Shown piece by piece: positions 17,901 to 27,970 of a stretch of DNA of 64,000 bases (the first letter of the stretch is position 1; each line of letters begins with the position of its first letter). The notes beneath the pieces are model-generated. The model was not told the DNA's origin, did no database searches, and worked only from the letters and a program-made list of their open reading frames with translations. Made by a program: the position numbers and the translations under genes. Origin of the DNA: an uncultured Pelagibacteraceae bacterium (GTDB taxonomy: Bacteria; Pseudomonadota; Alphaproteobacteria; Pelagibacterales; Pelagibacteraceae). The stretch spans positions 1 to 64,000 of the forward strand of contig CACFSU010000003.1 in the NCBI GenBank assembly GCA_902569055.1, given 5' to 3'.

Positions 17901-19948
17901 ACTATATCATTTATAATATCTGCTTGATCATATAATTTCATCAAAATTTTATATTTATTAATGTCCTCATTATTTTTTTCCATTTGTTTAATTTCATTAT
18001 TAGCTAATTCAAATAAATCACTATTGTGTATAGGATCAGCCAATTTAAAAATTTTAGTTCCACTTTGTTTAAATCCTAAAATATCTCCAAAACCTCTCAA
18101 TTTCATGTCTTCTTCTGAAATTACAAAACCATCAGTAGATTCTTTTAAAATATTTAATCTTTTTTTTGCATTTTCTGTTAAAGAGGATTTAAAAACTAAT
18201 ATACAAGTAGCTTGTTTATTTCCTCTGCCAACTCTTCCTCTTAATTGATGAAGTTGAGAAAGACCAAATTTATTAGAATTTTCGATTATAATGACATTTG
18301 CATTTGGAAAGTCAATACCAACTTCAATAATAGTAGTTGAAACTAAAATTTTAAATTCATTTTTTAAAAATTTATTTAATATAATTTCTTTTTGATCAAT
18401 TTCTGTTTTACCGTGTAGAAGTGCAACTTGTTTAGGAAAAATTTTTTTAAGATATTCATATTTTTTTATTGCTGACGAATGATCTAATTTTTTTGATTCT
18501 TCAATTAAAGGACAGACCCAAAAAACTTGACTTCCATTATTAATTTGTTTTTTAATAAATTTAATAACATCGTCAATTTTACTTTCAAGTTTGCTATATG
18601 TATTTACTTCAAATCTTGATTTTGGTTTTTCTTTAATTATAGATAAATCCATATCTCCATAAATTGTCATAGTCAAAGTTCGTGGTATAGGTGTTGCAGA
18701 CATTAATAAAATGTCACAATTATCTCCTCCTTTATCAGATAATTTTTTTCTTTGATTAACTCCAAATTTATGTTGTTCGTCTATTATTATAAAACCTAAT
18801 TTCTTAAATTTAACTTTTTTTTGAAAGATCGAATGAGTACCAAAAATTATATCAATTTTTTTTTCACTTAATTTTTTAACAATTTCTTTCTTTTCTTTAT
18901 ATAAAGATTTACTTGATAATAAATCAATATTTATATCATCTTCAAATATTTTTTTGGCTAATTTATAATGTTGCCTTGCTAATATCTCAGTAGGTGTCAT
19001 TACAGCTACTTGGAATCCTGATTTTACTACATTATAAGCTGCTGTTAATGAAACTATAGTTTTTCCGCTACCAACATCACCTTGTAACAATCTAAACATT
19101 TTATGATTTGATTTTAAGTCTTGATTAATTTCATCTAAAGATTTTTTTTGATCATTTGTCAATTTAAAATCTAGTTTTGATAAAAGTTGTTTTTGATATA
19201 CTAAATGAAAAGTTTTTTTTTGCTTCTTAATTTTTCTAATTTTTCTTCTAATTTCGGAACAAACCAAAAATGATGCTAGTATCTCATCATAAGCGAGTCT
19301 TTCATAAAAATTAGATTTAAATTTGCCTACGTTTTCTGGAGAATGTAATTTTACTATGGCTTCTTTCCAGGAAATATTATTAAATCTTTCTAATATCTTT
19401 TTATTATGCCATTCCTCTATTTTTGGTAAATTTTTTAATATTTGATTAATTATATTGTTATAGATTTTTTCAGATATGCCTTCTGTTAATGAATAATTAT
19501 TATGTTTATATTTAATCAATGAAGCATCTCGAGATACATATTTTGGATTAGTAATTTGATATCTATTTTTAAATTTACTGATTTTGCCACTAACAGTTAT
19601 TTTTATATTCAATGGTAAAATTTTTTTAACATATCCTTCATAGCTATTAAAAAATATACAATCTAATTCACCAGTTTCATCTCTACAATTGACTCTATTT
19701 GGTAAATTTCTAATCCGAGGAAAATTATATTTATAAGGAACTAAAGTAACTGTCTGAATTTCTCCTATTTTTAAATTTTCAATTTTAGTTGAAACACTTC
19801 TATCCGTGTAAGATTTAGGTAATTTCCACAATAAATCAAAAATTGTACTGATTTTTTTCTTTTTAAATAAATTTGATGTTTTTAAACCAACTCCCTTTAA
19901 TTTTTTAATATCGGATAATAAGTAATTGTATGTATTATAAGTTACCAT
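17897..19948 (-). CDS. recG: ATP-dependent DNA helicase RecG
   Basis: RecG remodels stalled replication forks and branched DNA. It has 683 residues. The N-terminal wedge domain (about residues 60-165, OB fold) is followed by superfamily 2 helicase domains with Walker A QGDVGSGKT (about 290), DEQH box IIDEQHKFG (about 389), SATPIPRTL (about 415) and motif VI LHQLRGRVGRG (about 577). The length is typical. It is transcribed divergently from sdhE, with only 22 bp between their starts. Confidence 0.96.
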   Translation of the reverse strand: MVTYNTYNYLLSDIKKLKGVGLKTSNLFKKKKISTIFDLLWKLPKSYTDRSVSTKIENLKIGEIQTVTLVPYKYNFPRIRNLPNRVNCRDETGELDCIFFNSYEGYVKKILPLNIKITVSGKISKFKNRYQITNPKYVSRDASLIKYKHNNYSLTEGISEKIYNNIINQILKNLPKIEEWHNKKILERFNNISWKEAIVKLHSPENVGKFKSNFYERLAYDEILASFLVCSEIRRKIRKIKKQKKTFHLVYQKQLLSKLDFKLTNDQKKSLDEINQDLKSNHKMFRLLQGDVGSGKTIVSLTAAYNVVKSGFQVAVMTPTEILARQHYKLAKKIFEDDINIDLLSSKSLYKEKKEIVKKLSEKKIDIIFGTHSIFQKKVKFKKLGFIIIDEQHKFGVNQRKKLSDKGGDNCDILLMSATPIPRTLTMTIYGDMDLSIIKEKPKSRFEVNTYSKLESKIDDVIKFIKKQINNGSQVFWVCPLIEESKKLDHSSAIKKYEYLKKIFPKQVALLHGKTEIDQKEIILNKFLKNEFKILVSTTIIEVGIDFPNANVIIIENSNKFGLSQLHQLRGRVGRGNKQATCILVFKSSLTENAKKRLNILKESTDGFVISEEDMKLRGFGDILGFKQSGTKIFKLADPIHNSDLFELANNEIKQMEKNNEDINKYKILMKLYDQADIINDIV

Positions 19949-19970
19949 TTAATATTAATATAATTTTTTA

Positions 19971-20228
19971 ATGAATAACTATATAGATAATTTAAGAAAA
20001 AGATTAATTTACAGATCACAATATAGAGGCACCAAAGAAATGGATAGGTTAATTGGTTCTTTTGTAAAAAAATATATACATGAATTTAATGAGCATGACT
20101 TAAAAAATTTAGAAATTTTTTTGAATATTGATGATGATACATTATATAAAATTTATAACAATCAATTTGAAATTTCTAGTATTATAGAAACAAAAATTAT
20201 TAAATTATTTAAAAATTATATTTTGTAA
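19971..20228 (+). CDS. sdhE: Succinate dehydrogenase assembly factor (SdhE / YgfY family)
   Basis: SdhE promotes covalent FAD attachment to the flavoprotein subunit of succinate dehydrogenase. The 85-residue helical protein contains the family motif RGTKEMD (RGxxE, about residues 19-25), preceded by RKRLIYRSQY, and the later DLKNLEIFLNIDDDTLY helix. SdhE next to recG is a widespread alphaproteobacterial arrangement and supports the call. It ends just before the tRNA-Ser gene, which is on the other strand. Confidence 0.88.
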   Translation: MNNYIDNLRKRLIYRSQYRGTKEMDRLIGSFVKKYIHEFNEHDLKNLEIFLNIDDDTLYKIYNNQFEISSIIETKIIKLFKNYIL

Positions 20229-20234
20229 AATTAA

Positions 20235-20324
20235 TGGCGGAGAGACTGGGATTCGAACCCAGGAAAGAGTTGCCCCTTTGCCGGTTTTCAAGACCGGTGC
20301 TTTCAACCGCTCAGCCATCTCTCC
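20235..20324 (-). tRNA. tRNA-Ser(UGA)
   Basis: A 90-nt class II tRNA on the minus strand, with acceptor stem GGAGAGA/TCTCTCC, discriminator G, encoded CCA (at 20235-20237 on the plus strand as TGG), anticodon TGA in CTTGAAA, a long variable arm (stem-loop after the anticodon stem), and T arm CTGGGTTCGAATCCCAG. The long variable arm is the serine identity feature. Confidence 0.97.
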
Positions 20325-20409
20325 GTGAGCAAGGTTTTATAATTATAAATATTTAATTCAACTATAAAATAGTCTATTTACAATGGTACCTATATATTCT
20401 TAACTACTT

Positions 20410-21288
20410 ATGAAACAAAACTTCAATAAAGGTTTATTATTAACTTCTCTAGGATCTTTTTGGTGGGGCTTTATAGGTGTAATCTATTTTCAATATGTTT
20501 CTTTTATAGGACACGTAGAATTAGTGATACACAGATGCTTATGGACTGCAGTTATGTTAATTTTCACAACCACCTTATTTTCAAAGTGGAAAATATTTTT
20601 ATTAATTATATCAAATAAAAAAAATTTAATTGGTTTATTAGTTTCTGGATTATTAATATTTATAAATTGGTCAGTATGGATTTACGCTGTAGCGACTGAA
20701 AAAATTATTGATGCTAGTTTTGGATATTTTATAATGCCTATTTTAAGTGTTTTATTAGGATACATTTTTTTTAAAGAGAGTTTAAATAAAAAAAGAATTT
20801 TTTCTATTATATTAGTTTTAATATCAATTTTATTTTTAATTTTTTTTAATCTTAAAAGTTTACCTTGGGTTGGTTTAATTGTAGCTTTAAGTTGGGCTTT
20901 TTATAATCTAATCAGAAAAAAAATATATGTAGATACTGACATTGGTTTATTAATTGAGAGTTTATATATTTTACCTTTTGCTCTAATAGGATTTTACTTA
21001 ATAACAAAAAATGGATACAATGATTTCAATCTATTAAATCCTGGATTTAGTCTTTTTTTAATTTTAGCAGGTCCTATGACTGTGATTCCTTTATTTCTTT
21101 ATGTAAGAGGAGTTGAGTTAATAGGTTTAGGTCCTACAGGAATGATCTTTTACATAACACCTACATTACAGTTTGTTTTAGGTTATTTCTATTATAATGA
21201 GGAGTTTTCATTAATAAAATTTCTGAGTTTTATTATTATTTGGATTGCTGTAATCATATATTTAAAAGATTTATATGAGACTCATTAA
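20410..21288 (+). CDS. rarD: EamA/RarD family transporter
   Basis: A drug/metabolite transporter superfamily permease with 292 residues and ten predicted membrane helices. The RarD subfamily signature is recognisable near the start (GSFWWGFIGVIYF, then the HVELVIHRCLWT region) and in the middle (NWSVWIYAVATEKIIDASFGYFI, shown here only as the segment around residues 85-107). The substrate is unknown. The name RarD refers to a chloramphenicol-resistance phenotype in other organisms and does not establish a role here. It overlaps mltB by 14 bp. Confidence 0.85.
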   Translation: MKQNFNKGLLLTSLGSFWWGFIGVIYFQYVSFIGHVELVIHRCLWTAVMLIFTTTLFSKWKIFLLIISNKKNLIGLLVSGLLIFINWSVWIYAVATEKIIDASFGYFIMPILSVLLGYIFFKESLNKKRIFSIILVLISILFLIFFNLKSLPWVGLIVALSWAFYNLIRKKIYVDTDIGLLIESLYILPFALIGFYLITKNGYNDFNLLNPGFSLFLILAGPMTVIPLFLYVRGVELIGLGPTGMIFYITPTLQFVLGYFYYNEEFSLIKFLSFIIIWIAVIIYLKDLYETH

Positions 21289-22267
21289 ATACATTTTAAT
21301 AATAATAATTTTTAGTTTTTCTATTAGTTTTGCTGAAGATTTTAATAACTGGAAAGTTCAATTTAAAAAAAAAGCTCTTTCAAATGGTATTTCAGAAAAA
21401 ACATTCGATTTAGTAATGCTGAAAGTTAAGTTTTTACCAAAAGTAATTGAATATGATCGTTTTCAACCAGAATTTTATGAAGATACAAAAACTTATATTT
21501 CAAAAAGAACTTCTCAAAAAAAATTAGATAATGGTTTAGCTTTTTTTAATAAAAATAAAAAATTGATTAATACTATTGAAAAAGAATTTAATATAGAAAA
21601 AGAATTACTTTTAGCTTTAATGGGAATAGAGACTAATTTTGGTACTTATGTAGGCAAGATGGATATTTTATCATCCTTAGCTACATTAAGTTATGATAAA
21701 AGAAGATCTGAATTTTTTACAAATGAATTGATAACTTTGTTAAAACTTATAGATAATAATCAAATTAATTATAAAACTTTATACGGTTCTTGGGCTGGAG
21801 CTTTTGGTTTTTTTCAATTTATGCCCACAACAATTAAAGATTATGCTTTTGATTATAACAAAGATAATTCTATAGATCTTAAAGATTCTGAAGATGCTTA
21901 TGCATCAGCAGCTAACTATTTAACAAAAATGGGATGGAAAAAAAATCAACCATGTTTTCTAAAAATTAAACTCAATAAAAACATTCCTAATAAATATTTA
22001 AATGTTTCCGCAAAAAAACTTAATAATAAAAAAAAACTAAAATCATTAAAAGAATATATAAATAATTATTCAGAATTAGATGTAAAAAATCAAAATCTTA
22101 ACGTGGCGATCATTACGCCTGATAAAGACATAATACCAGATTCAGAAACTTTAAATCCTGCCTATATTGTTTTTGAAAATTATGAAATAATCTTGAAATG
22201 GAATAGATCTTTAAGATTTGCATTAGCTGTTTGTACTCTAAAAGATAAAATTAAAAATGAAATTTAA
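21275..22267 (+). CDS. Lytic murein transglycosylase, MltB/SltB family
   Basis: This enzyme cleaves the glycan strand of peptidoglycan non-hydrolytically. It has 330 residues, with a signal peptide (about 1-20), then the family 3 lytic transglycosylase fold. The catalytic Glu is in LMGIETNFGTYVG (about residue 117), followed by SLATLSYDKRRSEFF and YGSWAGAFGFFQFMPTT. A C-terminal part matches the usual MltB extension. No lipobox is seen. It heads a run of envelope genes (rlpA-like, dac) with overlapping reading frames. Confidence 0.9.
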   Translation: MRLIKYILIIIIFSFSISFAEDFNNWKVQFKKKALSNGISEKTFDLVMLKVKFLPKVIEYDRFQPEFYEDTKTYISKRTSQKKLDNGLAFFNKNKKLINTIEKEFNIEKELLLALMGIETNFGTYVGKMDILSSLATLSYDKRRSEFFTNELITLLKLIDNNQINYKTLYGSWAGAFGFFQFMPTTIKDYAFDYNKDNSIDLKDSEDAYASAANYLTKMGWKKNQPCFLKIKLNKNIPNKYLNVSAKKLNNKKKLKSLKEYINNYSELDVKNQNLNVAIITPDKDIIPDSETLNPAYIVFENYEIILKWNRSLRFALAVCTLKDKIKNEI

Positions 22268-23000
22268 ATATTTAATTATACTTTTATTGTTTTTATTAAC
22301 TTCATGTGGGTCATATCAATCAAATTTAAAAAAGATAAATAACAAAATTGAAAATAAATATCATAATAGTGGATTTACATTAATTTATAATGAAAATTTA
22401 AATTTGAAAAAACTTGATAATAGATCTTTAATGATTTTTCATAAAAATTTAAAAAAAAATTCTTCAGTTAAATTGACCAACCCATCAAATAATAAGTCAT
22501 TAATTGCGACAGTAAAATCAAAAGATAATTTTTCAAATTTTTATAATTCAGTTATATCTAAAAGAATAGCCGAAGCACTTGAATTAAATTTAAATGAACC
22601 ATTTATAGAAATTACTTTAATTTCGAAAGATTCAACTTTTATAGCTAAAAAAACTAAAACTTTTGAAGAAGAAAAAAAAGTTGCAGAAAAAGCTCCTATT
22701 GACGGTATTAAAATTAGTGATTTAAGCAATAATTCATCTATTACAAATAAAAAAAATAAAAAAGTAAAATTTTCTTACTTTATTAAAGTTGCTGATTTTT
22801 ATTATCAAAAAACTGCCAAACTTATGATTGATAAAATTAAAAATGAAACTAAATTGAATAAACTTAGTATAGTGAAAATTTCAAAAACAAATTATAGGGT
22901 ATTAATAGGACCTTTTAATGATATAAATTCTTTAAAAGAATCTTTTGAAAAAATGAATTCACTTTATTTTGAAAATTTAGAAATAATTAAAAATGTTTAA
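22257..23000 (+). CDS. RlpA-like lipoprotein with C-terminal SPOR domain
   Basis: The 247-residue protein has a lipoprotein signal ending LTSCGSYQ (lipobox Cys about residue 17). A diverged double-psi beta-barrel-like region follows (about 65-120; VKLTNPSNNKSLIATV and ISKRIAEALEL resemble RlpA). After a linker there is a SPOR-type repeat at about residues 170-245 (FSYFIKVADFY ... NYRVLIGPFNDIN), which binds denuded glycan at the septum. The position between a lytic transglycosylase and a D,D-carboxypeptidase fits. Conservation of the RlpA catalytic residues is uncertain. Confidence 0.72.
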   Translation: MKFKYLIILLLFLLTSCGSYQSNLKKINNKIENKYHNSGFTLIYNENLNLKKLDNRSLMIFHKNLKKNSSVKLTNPSNNKSLIATVKSKDNFSNFYNSVISKRIAEALELNLNEPFIEITLISKDSTFIAKKTKTFEEEKKVAEKAPIDGIKISDLSNNSSITNKKNKKVKFSYFIKVADFYYQKTAKLMIDKIKNETKLNKLSIVKISKTNYRVLIGPFNDINSLKESFEKMNSLYFENLEIIKNV

Positions 23001-24144
23001 AAAAATATTAGTACTTATAGTTTTCAATCTTTTAATAGCTACTTCATCATATTCAAGTTTAGACATAAAAGCTAGAACAGCTATTTTACAAGATTATTTT
23101 TCTGGTGAGATTTTATATGAAAAAGAACCTGACAGATCAATTTATCCAGCATCAATGACAAAAATAATGACTTCCATTATAGCATTTGATTTAATTAAAT
23201 CTGGTGATCTAAGTTTAGAAGATAAATTTATAGTATCTGAAAAAGCTTGGAGACTATCAACATCAGGCTATTCTTCTATGTTTATTATGGTTGGTGACGA
23301 GGTTTCAGTTAGAGATTTATTATATGGTATAATTATAGCATCTGGTAATGATGCATGTATTGCTTTAGCCGAAGGTATTGCGGGAACGGAAGAGGAATTT
23401 GCAATATTAATGACATCTAAAGCTAAAGAATTAGGCATGGATAATACAAATTTTGCTAATTCTTCAGGAATTAATGATCCAGATAATTATTCTACAGTTA
23501 GAGATATTTTAAAAATGTCGAGATATTTAATTAAAGAACATCCTAAATTTTATAAATGGTATGCTATAAAAGAGTTTACATGGGACAGAACTGGAGGAGA
23601 TCCTATTACTCAAGGAAATAGAAATCCTTTACTCTATAAGAATATTGGTTCAGATGGTATTAAAACTGGCTATTTAGCAGTAGAAAAATACTCACTTGCT
23701 TCATCACTTGAAAGAAATGGAAGAAGATTAATAGGGGTTGGTAGTGGATTTGAAACAAAAAGTTCTAGATCAAAAGAAAGTTCCAAATTACTAACATATG
23801 GCTTAACTAATTTTGATTTAGTTGAAATAGTTAAAGCAAATGAACCTTTTGAAAAAATTGATGTATGGTTAGGTAAACAAAAAAATGTAGATGTATATAT
23901 AAAAGATGATATTTATAAGACTATTAAAAAAGCAAAAAAAAATTTACTTAAAATAGTTTTAAAATATGAAGGGCCTATAGAAGCACCTATAAAAAAGGAT
24001 CAAATAATTGGTAAATTACGTGTTGTTTATGATCAAGAACTAATTGGCGAATATGATTTGCTTGCACTAAATAAAGTAGAAAAAGTTAATATATTTACTA
24101 GATTAATTAAATCATTGAATTATTTAATCTGGGGTGATGTCTAG
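22993..24144 (+). CDS. dacC: D-alanyl-D-alanine carboxypeptidase (PBP5/6 family)
   Basis: This periplasmic enzyme trims the terminal D-Ala from peptidoglycan stem peptides. It has 383 residues, with a signal peptide ending about residue 22. The penicillin-binding motifs are all present: SxxK in YPASMTKIM (about residue 53), SxN in IASGNDACIAL (about 117) and KTG in SDGIKTGYL (about 225). A C-terminal beta domain and terminal amphipathic membrane anchor (ending SLNYLIWGDV) are as in PBP5. The symbol is the one commonly used in related genomes; which paralogue it is cannot be decided here. Confidence 0.93.
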   Translation: MFKKILVLIVFNLLIATSSYSSLDIKARTAILQDYFSGEILYEKEPDRSIYPASMTKIMTSIIAFDLIKSGDLSLEDKFIVSEKAWRLSTSGYSSMFIMVGDEVSVRDLLYGIIIASGNDACIALAEGIAGTEEEFAILMTSKAKELGMDNTNFANSSGINDPDNYSTVRDILKMSRYLIKEHPKFYKWYAIKEFTWDRTGGDPITQGNRNPLLYKNIGSDGIKTGYLAVEKYSLASSLERNGRRLIGVGSGFETKSSRSKESSKLLTYGLTNFDLVEIVKANEPFEKIDVWLGKQKNVDVYIKDDIYKTIKKAKKNLLKIVLKYEGPIEAPIKKDQIIGKLRVVYDQELIGEYDLLALNKVEKVNIFTRLIKSLNYLIWGDV

Positions 24145-24748
24145 AAAACCTGTAATAGTTTTTGAGGGTATAGAGGGTAGTGGTAAAAGCTATCATATCA
24201 ATAATGTTTCTAACTATCTAAAAAAAAGAAAAATTAAACATATTAAAATTCGTGAACCAGGTGGAAGTAAAAATTCTGAAAAAATTAGAAAGTTAATATT
24301 AAGCAAAAAATCTTCTTTTAATAAAGAGACTGATTTACTTCTTTATTTAGCAGCCAGAAATGAAAATATTAGTTTATTAAAGAAATACTATAAAAAAAAA
24401 GTTATATTAATTGATCGTTTTATAGATTCTACTATTTCTTATCAACATTACGGTTTTGGAGTTAATTTAAAATTAATCAAAACTATTAATAATCATATTT
24501 TAAAAAATTTTAAAGTTGATTATACTTTTTTAAACATTGTTAATAAAAAAAATATGCTTAAAAGATTAAGATTAAGAAAATCTCTAAATAGATATGATAA
24601 ATTTAACAAAAAATTTTATGAAAATGTTCAAAAAGGCTTTTTAAAGTTAGCAAAAAAACAAAATAAAAAATATAAAATCATTAATTCTAATTTAGATATA
24701 TCTTACAATAAATCATTAATAGTAAAAATAGTAAATAAATTAATATGA
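24137..24748 (+). CDS. tmk: Thymidylate kinase
   Basis: Tmk phosphorylates dTMP to dTDP. The protein has 203 residues from the ATG at 24137; a GTG one codon upstream is possible. The P-loop is FEGIEGSGKSYH (about residues 9-20). The dTMP-binding region is IREPGGS (about 38-44) and the DR(Y/F)-type motif is LIDRFIDSTISYQHYG (about 95-110). It overlaps dac by 8 bp and holB by 4 bp, and tmk-holB-metG-tatD is a classic alphaproteobacterial cluster. Confidence 0.95.
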   Translation: MSRKPVIVFEGIEGSGKSYHINNVSNYLKKRKIKHIKIREPGGSKNSEKIRKLILSKKSSFNKETDLLLYLAARNENISLLKKYYKKKVILIDRFIDSTISYQHYGFGVNLKLIKTINNHILKNFKVDYTFLNIVNKKNMLKRLRLRKSLNRYDKFNKKFYENVQKGFLKLAKKQNKKYKIINSNLDISYNKSLIVKIVNKLI

Positions 24749-25677
24749 ATGAAATAAAACCCAACAATCAAAAAAAATTAATTGGTTTAGATAATTATAT
24801 AAATGAATTAATTAATTTATCTAAAAATGATAAGTTGCCAAATAAAATTTTACTGAGTGGTCTTAAGGGTATAGGAAAATCGACTTTAGCATACCATTTA
24901 ATTAACTTTGTATTATCTCAAGATGATGATTTTAAATATGATGAAATTAATTTTAAAATTAATGAAAATAATAAAACTTTTAAAACGATTCAAAATAAAT
25001 CAAATCCTAATTTTAACTTGATAGATATTAAAGATGATAAAAAAAACATAGATATAAATCAAATAAGAAAATTAATCTCAAATTTAAATAAATCATCATT
25101 TAATAATAAACTAAGATTTGTGTTGATTGATAATGTTGAATATTTAAATATTAACTCTGTCAACTCTTTGCTCAAAGTTATAGAAGAGCCAAATATTAAT
25201 ATACATTTTATATTAATAAATAATAATAAAAAAATATTACCCACTTTATCTTCTAGATGTTTAAATTTTAAAGTTTCTCTTACTCATCATGAATGTTTGG
25301 AAATTTCTAAGAAACTTTTAAAAGATCAACTAGATGATTTAATAAACGAAGATTTATTAGATTATTATTTCACACCTGGAAATTTATACAAATTAGTAAA
25401 ATTTGCTGAAAATAATAATTATAATTTAATGAACGTAAGTTTGAATGATTTTTTAAAATTAATTATAAAAGACAATCAATACAAAAAAGATGATTCTCTT
25501 AAATATCTTTTTTTCGATTTAATTGAACATTATTTTAGGAAAATAAATCTAACTATTACATCAAATATTTATGATAAATATAGTTATTTTTTGAAAAGAA
25601 TTTCAGATACAAAAACATTCAATTTAGATGAAGAGTCCTTGTTCACAGAATTCGAAGAAGAAATATTAGATGGATAA
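24745..25677 (+). CDS. holB: DNA polymerase III subunit delta'
   Basis: This is a clamp-loader AAA+ subunit. The protein has 310 residues, with Walker A LKGIGKSTLAYHL (about residues 42-54), VLIDNVEYLNINSVNSLLKVIEEP as the degenerate Walker B/sensor region (about 128-151) and sensor-1 LSSRC (about 170). The four-cysteine zinc module of E. coli delta' is not seen, and the protein is enriched in Asn/Lys/Ile like its neighbours. Placement between tmk and metG supports the assignment. Confidence 0.88.
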   Translation: MNEIKPNNQKKLIGLDNYINELINLSKNDKLPNKILLSGLKGIGKSTLAYHLINFVLSQDDDFKYDEINFKINENNKTFKTIQNKSNPNFNLIDIKDDKKNIDINQIRKLISNLNKSSFNNKLRFVLIDNVEYLNINSVNSLLKVIEEPNINIHFILINNNKKILPTLSSRCLNFKVSLTHHECLEISKKLLKDQLDDLINEDLLDYYFTPGNLYKLVKFAENNNYNLMNVSLNDFLKLIIKDNQYKKDDSLKYLFFDLIEHYFRKINLTITSNIYDKYSYFLKRISDTKTFNLDEESLFTEFEEEILDG

Positions 25678-27211
25678 AAATTTTTATATTACTACACCTA
25701 TATATTATCCTTCTGCAAAACCTCATATGGGTCACGCTTACTCAAGTATTATAGCTGATTTTTTTGCAAGATTTAAAAAAATAGATGGTTTTTCTGTTTT
25801 TTTTTTGACAGGAACTGATGAACATGGTCTTAAAATTCAAAGAGCAGCTGAACAAAGAAATCTAGATCCTCTGGAATTGTGTGATCAGATAAGTCAAACG
25901 TTTAAAGATTTATCCAAAACATTAAACTTAACAAACACAGATTTTATAAGAACTACAGAAGAAAGACATAAAAAATCAGTAAAGTATTTATGGAAAGAGT
26001 TAAAAAAAAATGACGATATATACTTATCTAAATATTCTGGTTGGTATTCAGTATCAGATGAAGCATTTTATAATGAAAATGAAATTGAAAATGTCGATGG
26101 AAAAAAAATAGCTACATCATCAAAATCCTCAGTGGAGTGGGTTGATGAAGAATCTTATTTTTTTAGATTATCAAAATGGCAAAAACCACTTTTGGAATAC
26201 TATAAAAATAATCCTAATTTTATACAACCAGAGTCTAGAAAAAATGAAGTTATCAGTTTTGTAGAAAGTGGTTTGAAAGATTTATCTGTCAGTAGAAAAA
26301 GTTTTTCATGGGGTATAAAAGTTCCAGACGATGAAAATCATGTAATATATGTATGGTTAGATGCATTAACTAATTACATAAGTGCATTAAATTATCCTGA
26401 TATAAAAAATCAACTTTTTAAAAGATATTGGCCAGCATCAATACATTTAATTGGAAAAGATATTCTAAGATTTCACGCCATTTATTGGCCTGCATTTTTA
26501 CTTGCAGCAAAAATTAAATTACCAGAAAAAGTATATGGTCATGGTTGGATTTTGTCAGGTGAAGAAAAAATGTCTAAATCTAAAGGAAATATTTTAGATC
26601 CATTAGAAATAATTAAAATATATGGTTTAGATCCATTAAGATATTATTTAATTAAAGAAGTTTCTTTTGGAAATGACGGTAATATTTCACAAAATAAACT
26701 TGAAGATTGTATTAATAGTGATTTAGCCAATAATTATGGAAACTTATGTCAAAGAGTAGTTTCCTTTGCTGTTAAAAATTTAAAGAGTAAAATTCCTAAA
26801 AAAATTAAATTTGAAGATGAAGATATAAAAATTTTAGATAATTATAAAAATAATATTAATAAGATAAGATCAAAAATTGATGAAAATGATATAAATTTTT
26901 ATATAGATTTTATTATAAATTCATTATTTGCTGCAAATAAATATTTTAATGATCAAGAACCATGGAAGAAAAAAGAAGATACTGTAAGATTAAATACTAT
27001 TGTTTATACTACTTTAGAAATTATTAGAAAAATAAGTTTTATGTTATATCCTATAATCCCCGGTACATCACTTAAAGCGTTAAAAATTTTTGATATAAAT
27101 GAGAATGAAATAAATTTTTCATCTATTGAAAAACATGACAATTTAAAACCAGAAAGTAAAATTAATTCTATTGATATACTTTTTAGAAAGATTGAAAAAT
27201 TTGATGATTGA
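25670..27211 (+). CDS. metG: Methionyl-tRNA synthetase
   Basis: This class I synthetase charges tRNA-Met. The protein has 513 residues, with the HIGH-type motif PHMGHAYS (about residues 18-25) and KMSKS in GEEKMSKSKGN (about 301-311). The connective peptide has no zinc-knuckle cysteines, so this is the metal-free type. The C-terminal tRNA-binding (EMAP-like) dimerisation domain is absent, giving the short form usual in Alphaproteobacteria. It overlaps holB by 8 bp and tatD by 8 bp. Confidence 0.96.
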   Translation: MDKNFYITTPIYYPSAKPHMGHAYSSIIADFFARFKKIDGFSVFFLTGTDEHGLKIQRAAEQRNLDPLELCDQISQTFKDLSKTLNLTNTDFIRTTEERHKKSVKYLWKELKKNDDIYLSKYSGWYSVSDEAFYNENEIENVDGKKIATSSKSSVEWVDEESYFFRLSKWQKPLLEYYKNNPNFIQPESRKNEVISFVESGLKDLSVSRKSFSWGIKVPDDENHVIYVWLDALTNYISALNYPDIKNQLFKRYWPASIHLIGKDILRFHAIYWPAFLLAAKIKLPEKVYGHGWILSGEEKMSKSKGNILDPLEIIKIYGLDPLRYYLIKEVSFGNDGNISQNKLEDCINSDLANNYGNLCQRVVSFAVKNLKSKIPKKIKFEDEDIKILDNYKNNINKIRSKIDENDINFYIDFIINSLFAANKYFNDQEPWKKKEDTVRLNTIVYTTLEIIRKISFMLYPIIPGTSLKALKIFDINENEINFSSIEKHDNLKPESKINSIDILFRKIEKFDD

Positions 27212-27965
27212 CTCACACTGTCATTTAGATCATGAACCTTTATTAAGTGATTTAGATAACGTTATACAAAGATCAAAAAACATAGGTATTGAAAAACTAT
27301 TAACAATATCTACCTCACTTGAAAGCTTTTCAAGAGTCAAAGAAATCGTCAATAAAGATAAAATAATTTATGGCACCGTAGGTATTCATCCACATGAGAC
27401 TAATAAAGATGTGATTAATTCAGAATTTTTAATTAAATCTTTAAAAGAAAACAAAAAAATTATAGGTGTTGGTGAAACAGGATTAGATTTTTATTATAAT
27501 AATAGTGATAAAAAGTATCAACTAGAAAGTTTTAAGATACATATTGATGCTTCATTAAAAACTAATGTACCCTTAATAATCCATTCTAGAGATGCTGAAG
27601 AAGAAACATTTGACATTCTTAATGAATACAAAGATCAAAAACTTAAAATTTTAATGCATTGTTTTACTGGATCAAAAAAATTTTCAGAAAAACTTTTAAA
27701 CTTTAATACATTTTTTTCTGCTAGTGGCATTATTACTTTTAAAAATGCTATTGAATTACAAAAAACATTTAAATCATTACCTATTAATAGAATTTTGATT
27801 GAAACTGATAGTCCATTTTTAACACCTGTACCAAATAGAGGAAAGAAAAATGAACCATCTTATATAGACTTTACCGCGACGAAACTTGCTGAAATCAAAG
27901 GTATAAAAAAATCGGAACTTATTAAAATTACTACAAAAAATTTTAATAATCTATTTTTTCAATAA
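27204..27965 (+). CDS. tatD: TatD family hydrolase (metal-dependent DNase)
   Basis: A TIM-barrel metal-dependent hydrolase with 253 residues. The ATG at 27204 is chosen because the metal motif follows immediately (MIDSHCHLDHEP); a longer frame upstream overlaps metG with no conserved sequence. Further ligands are GVGETGLDFYY (about residues 90-100), IIHSRDAEEET (about 127), HCFTGS (about 152) and ETDSPFLTP (about 204). TatD enzymes act as 3'-5' DNases. The metG stop falls within the first codons. Confidence 0.93.
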   Translation: MIDSHCHLDHEPLLSDLDNVIQRSKNIGIEKLLTISTSLESFSRVKEIVNKDKIIYGTVGIHPHETNKDVINSEFLIKSLKENKKIIGVGETGLDFYYNNSDKKYQLESFKIHIDASLKTNVPLIIHSRDAEEETFDILNEYKDQKLKILMHCFTGSKKFSEKLLNFNTFFSASGIITFKNAIELQKTFKSLPINRILIETDSPFLTPVPNRGKKNEPSYIDFTATKLAEIKGIKKSELIKITTKNFNNLFFQ

Positions 27966-27970
27966 TATAT

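Noticed and set aside
27171-27203. Longer TatD start at 27171
   Set aside because: The extra 11 residues read within metG and have no family match, while the ATG at 27204 begins the conserved metal-binding motif.
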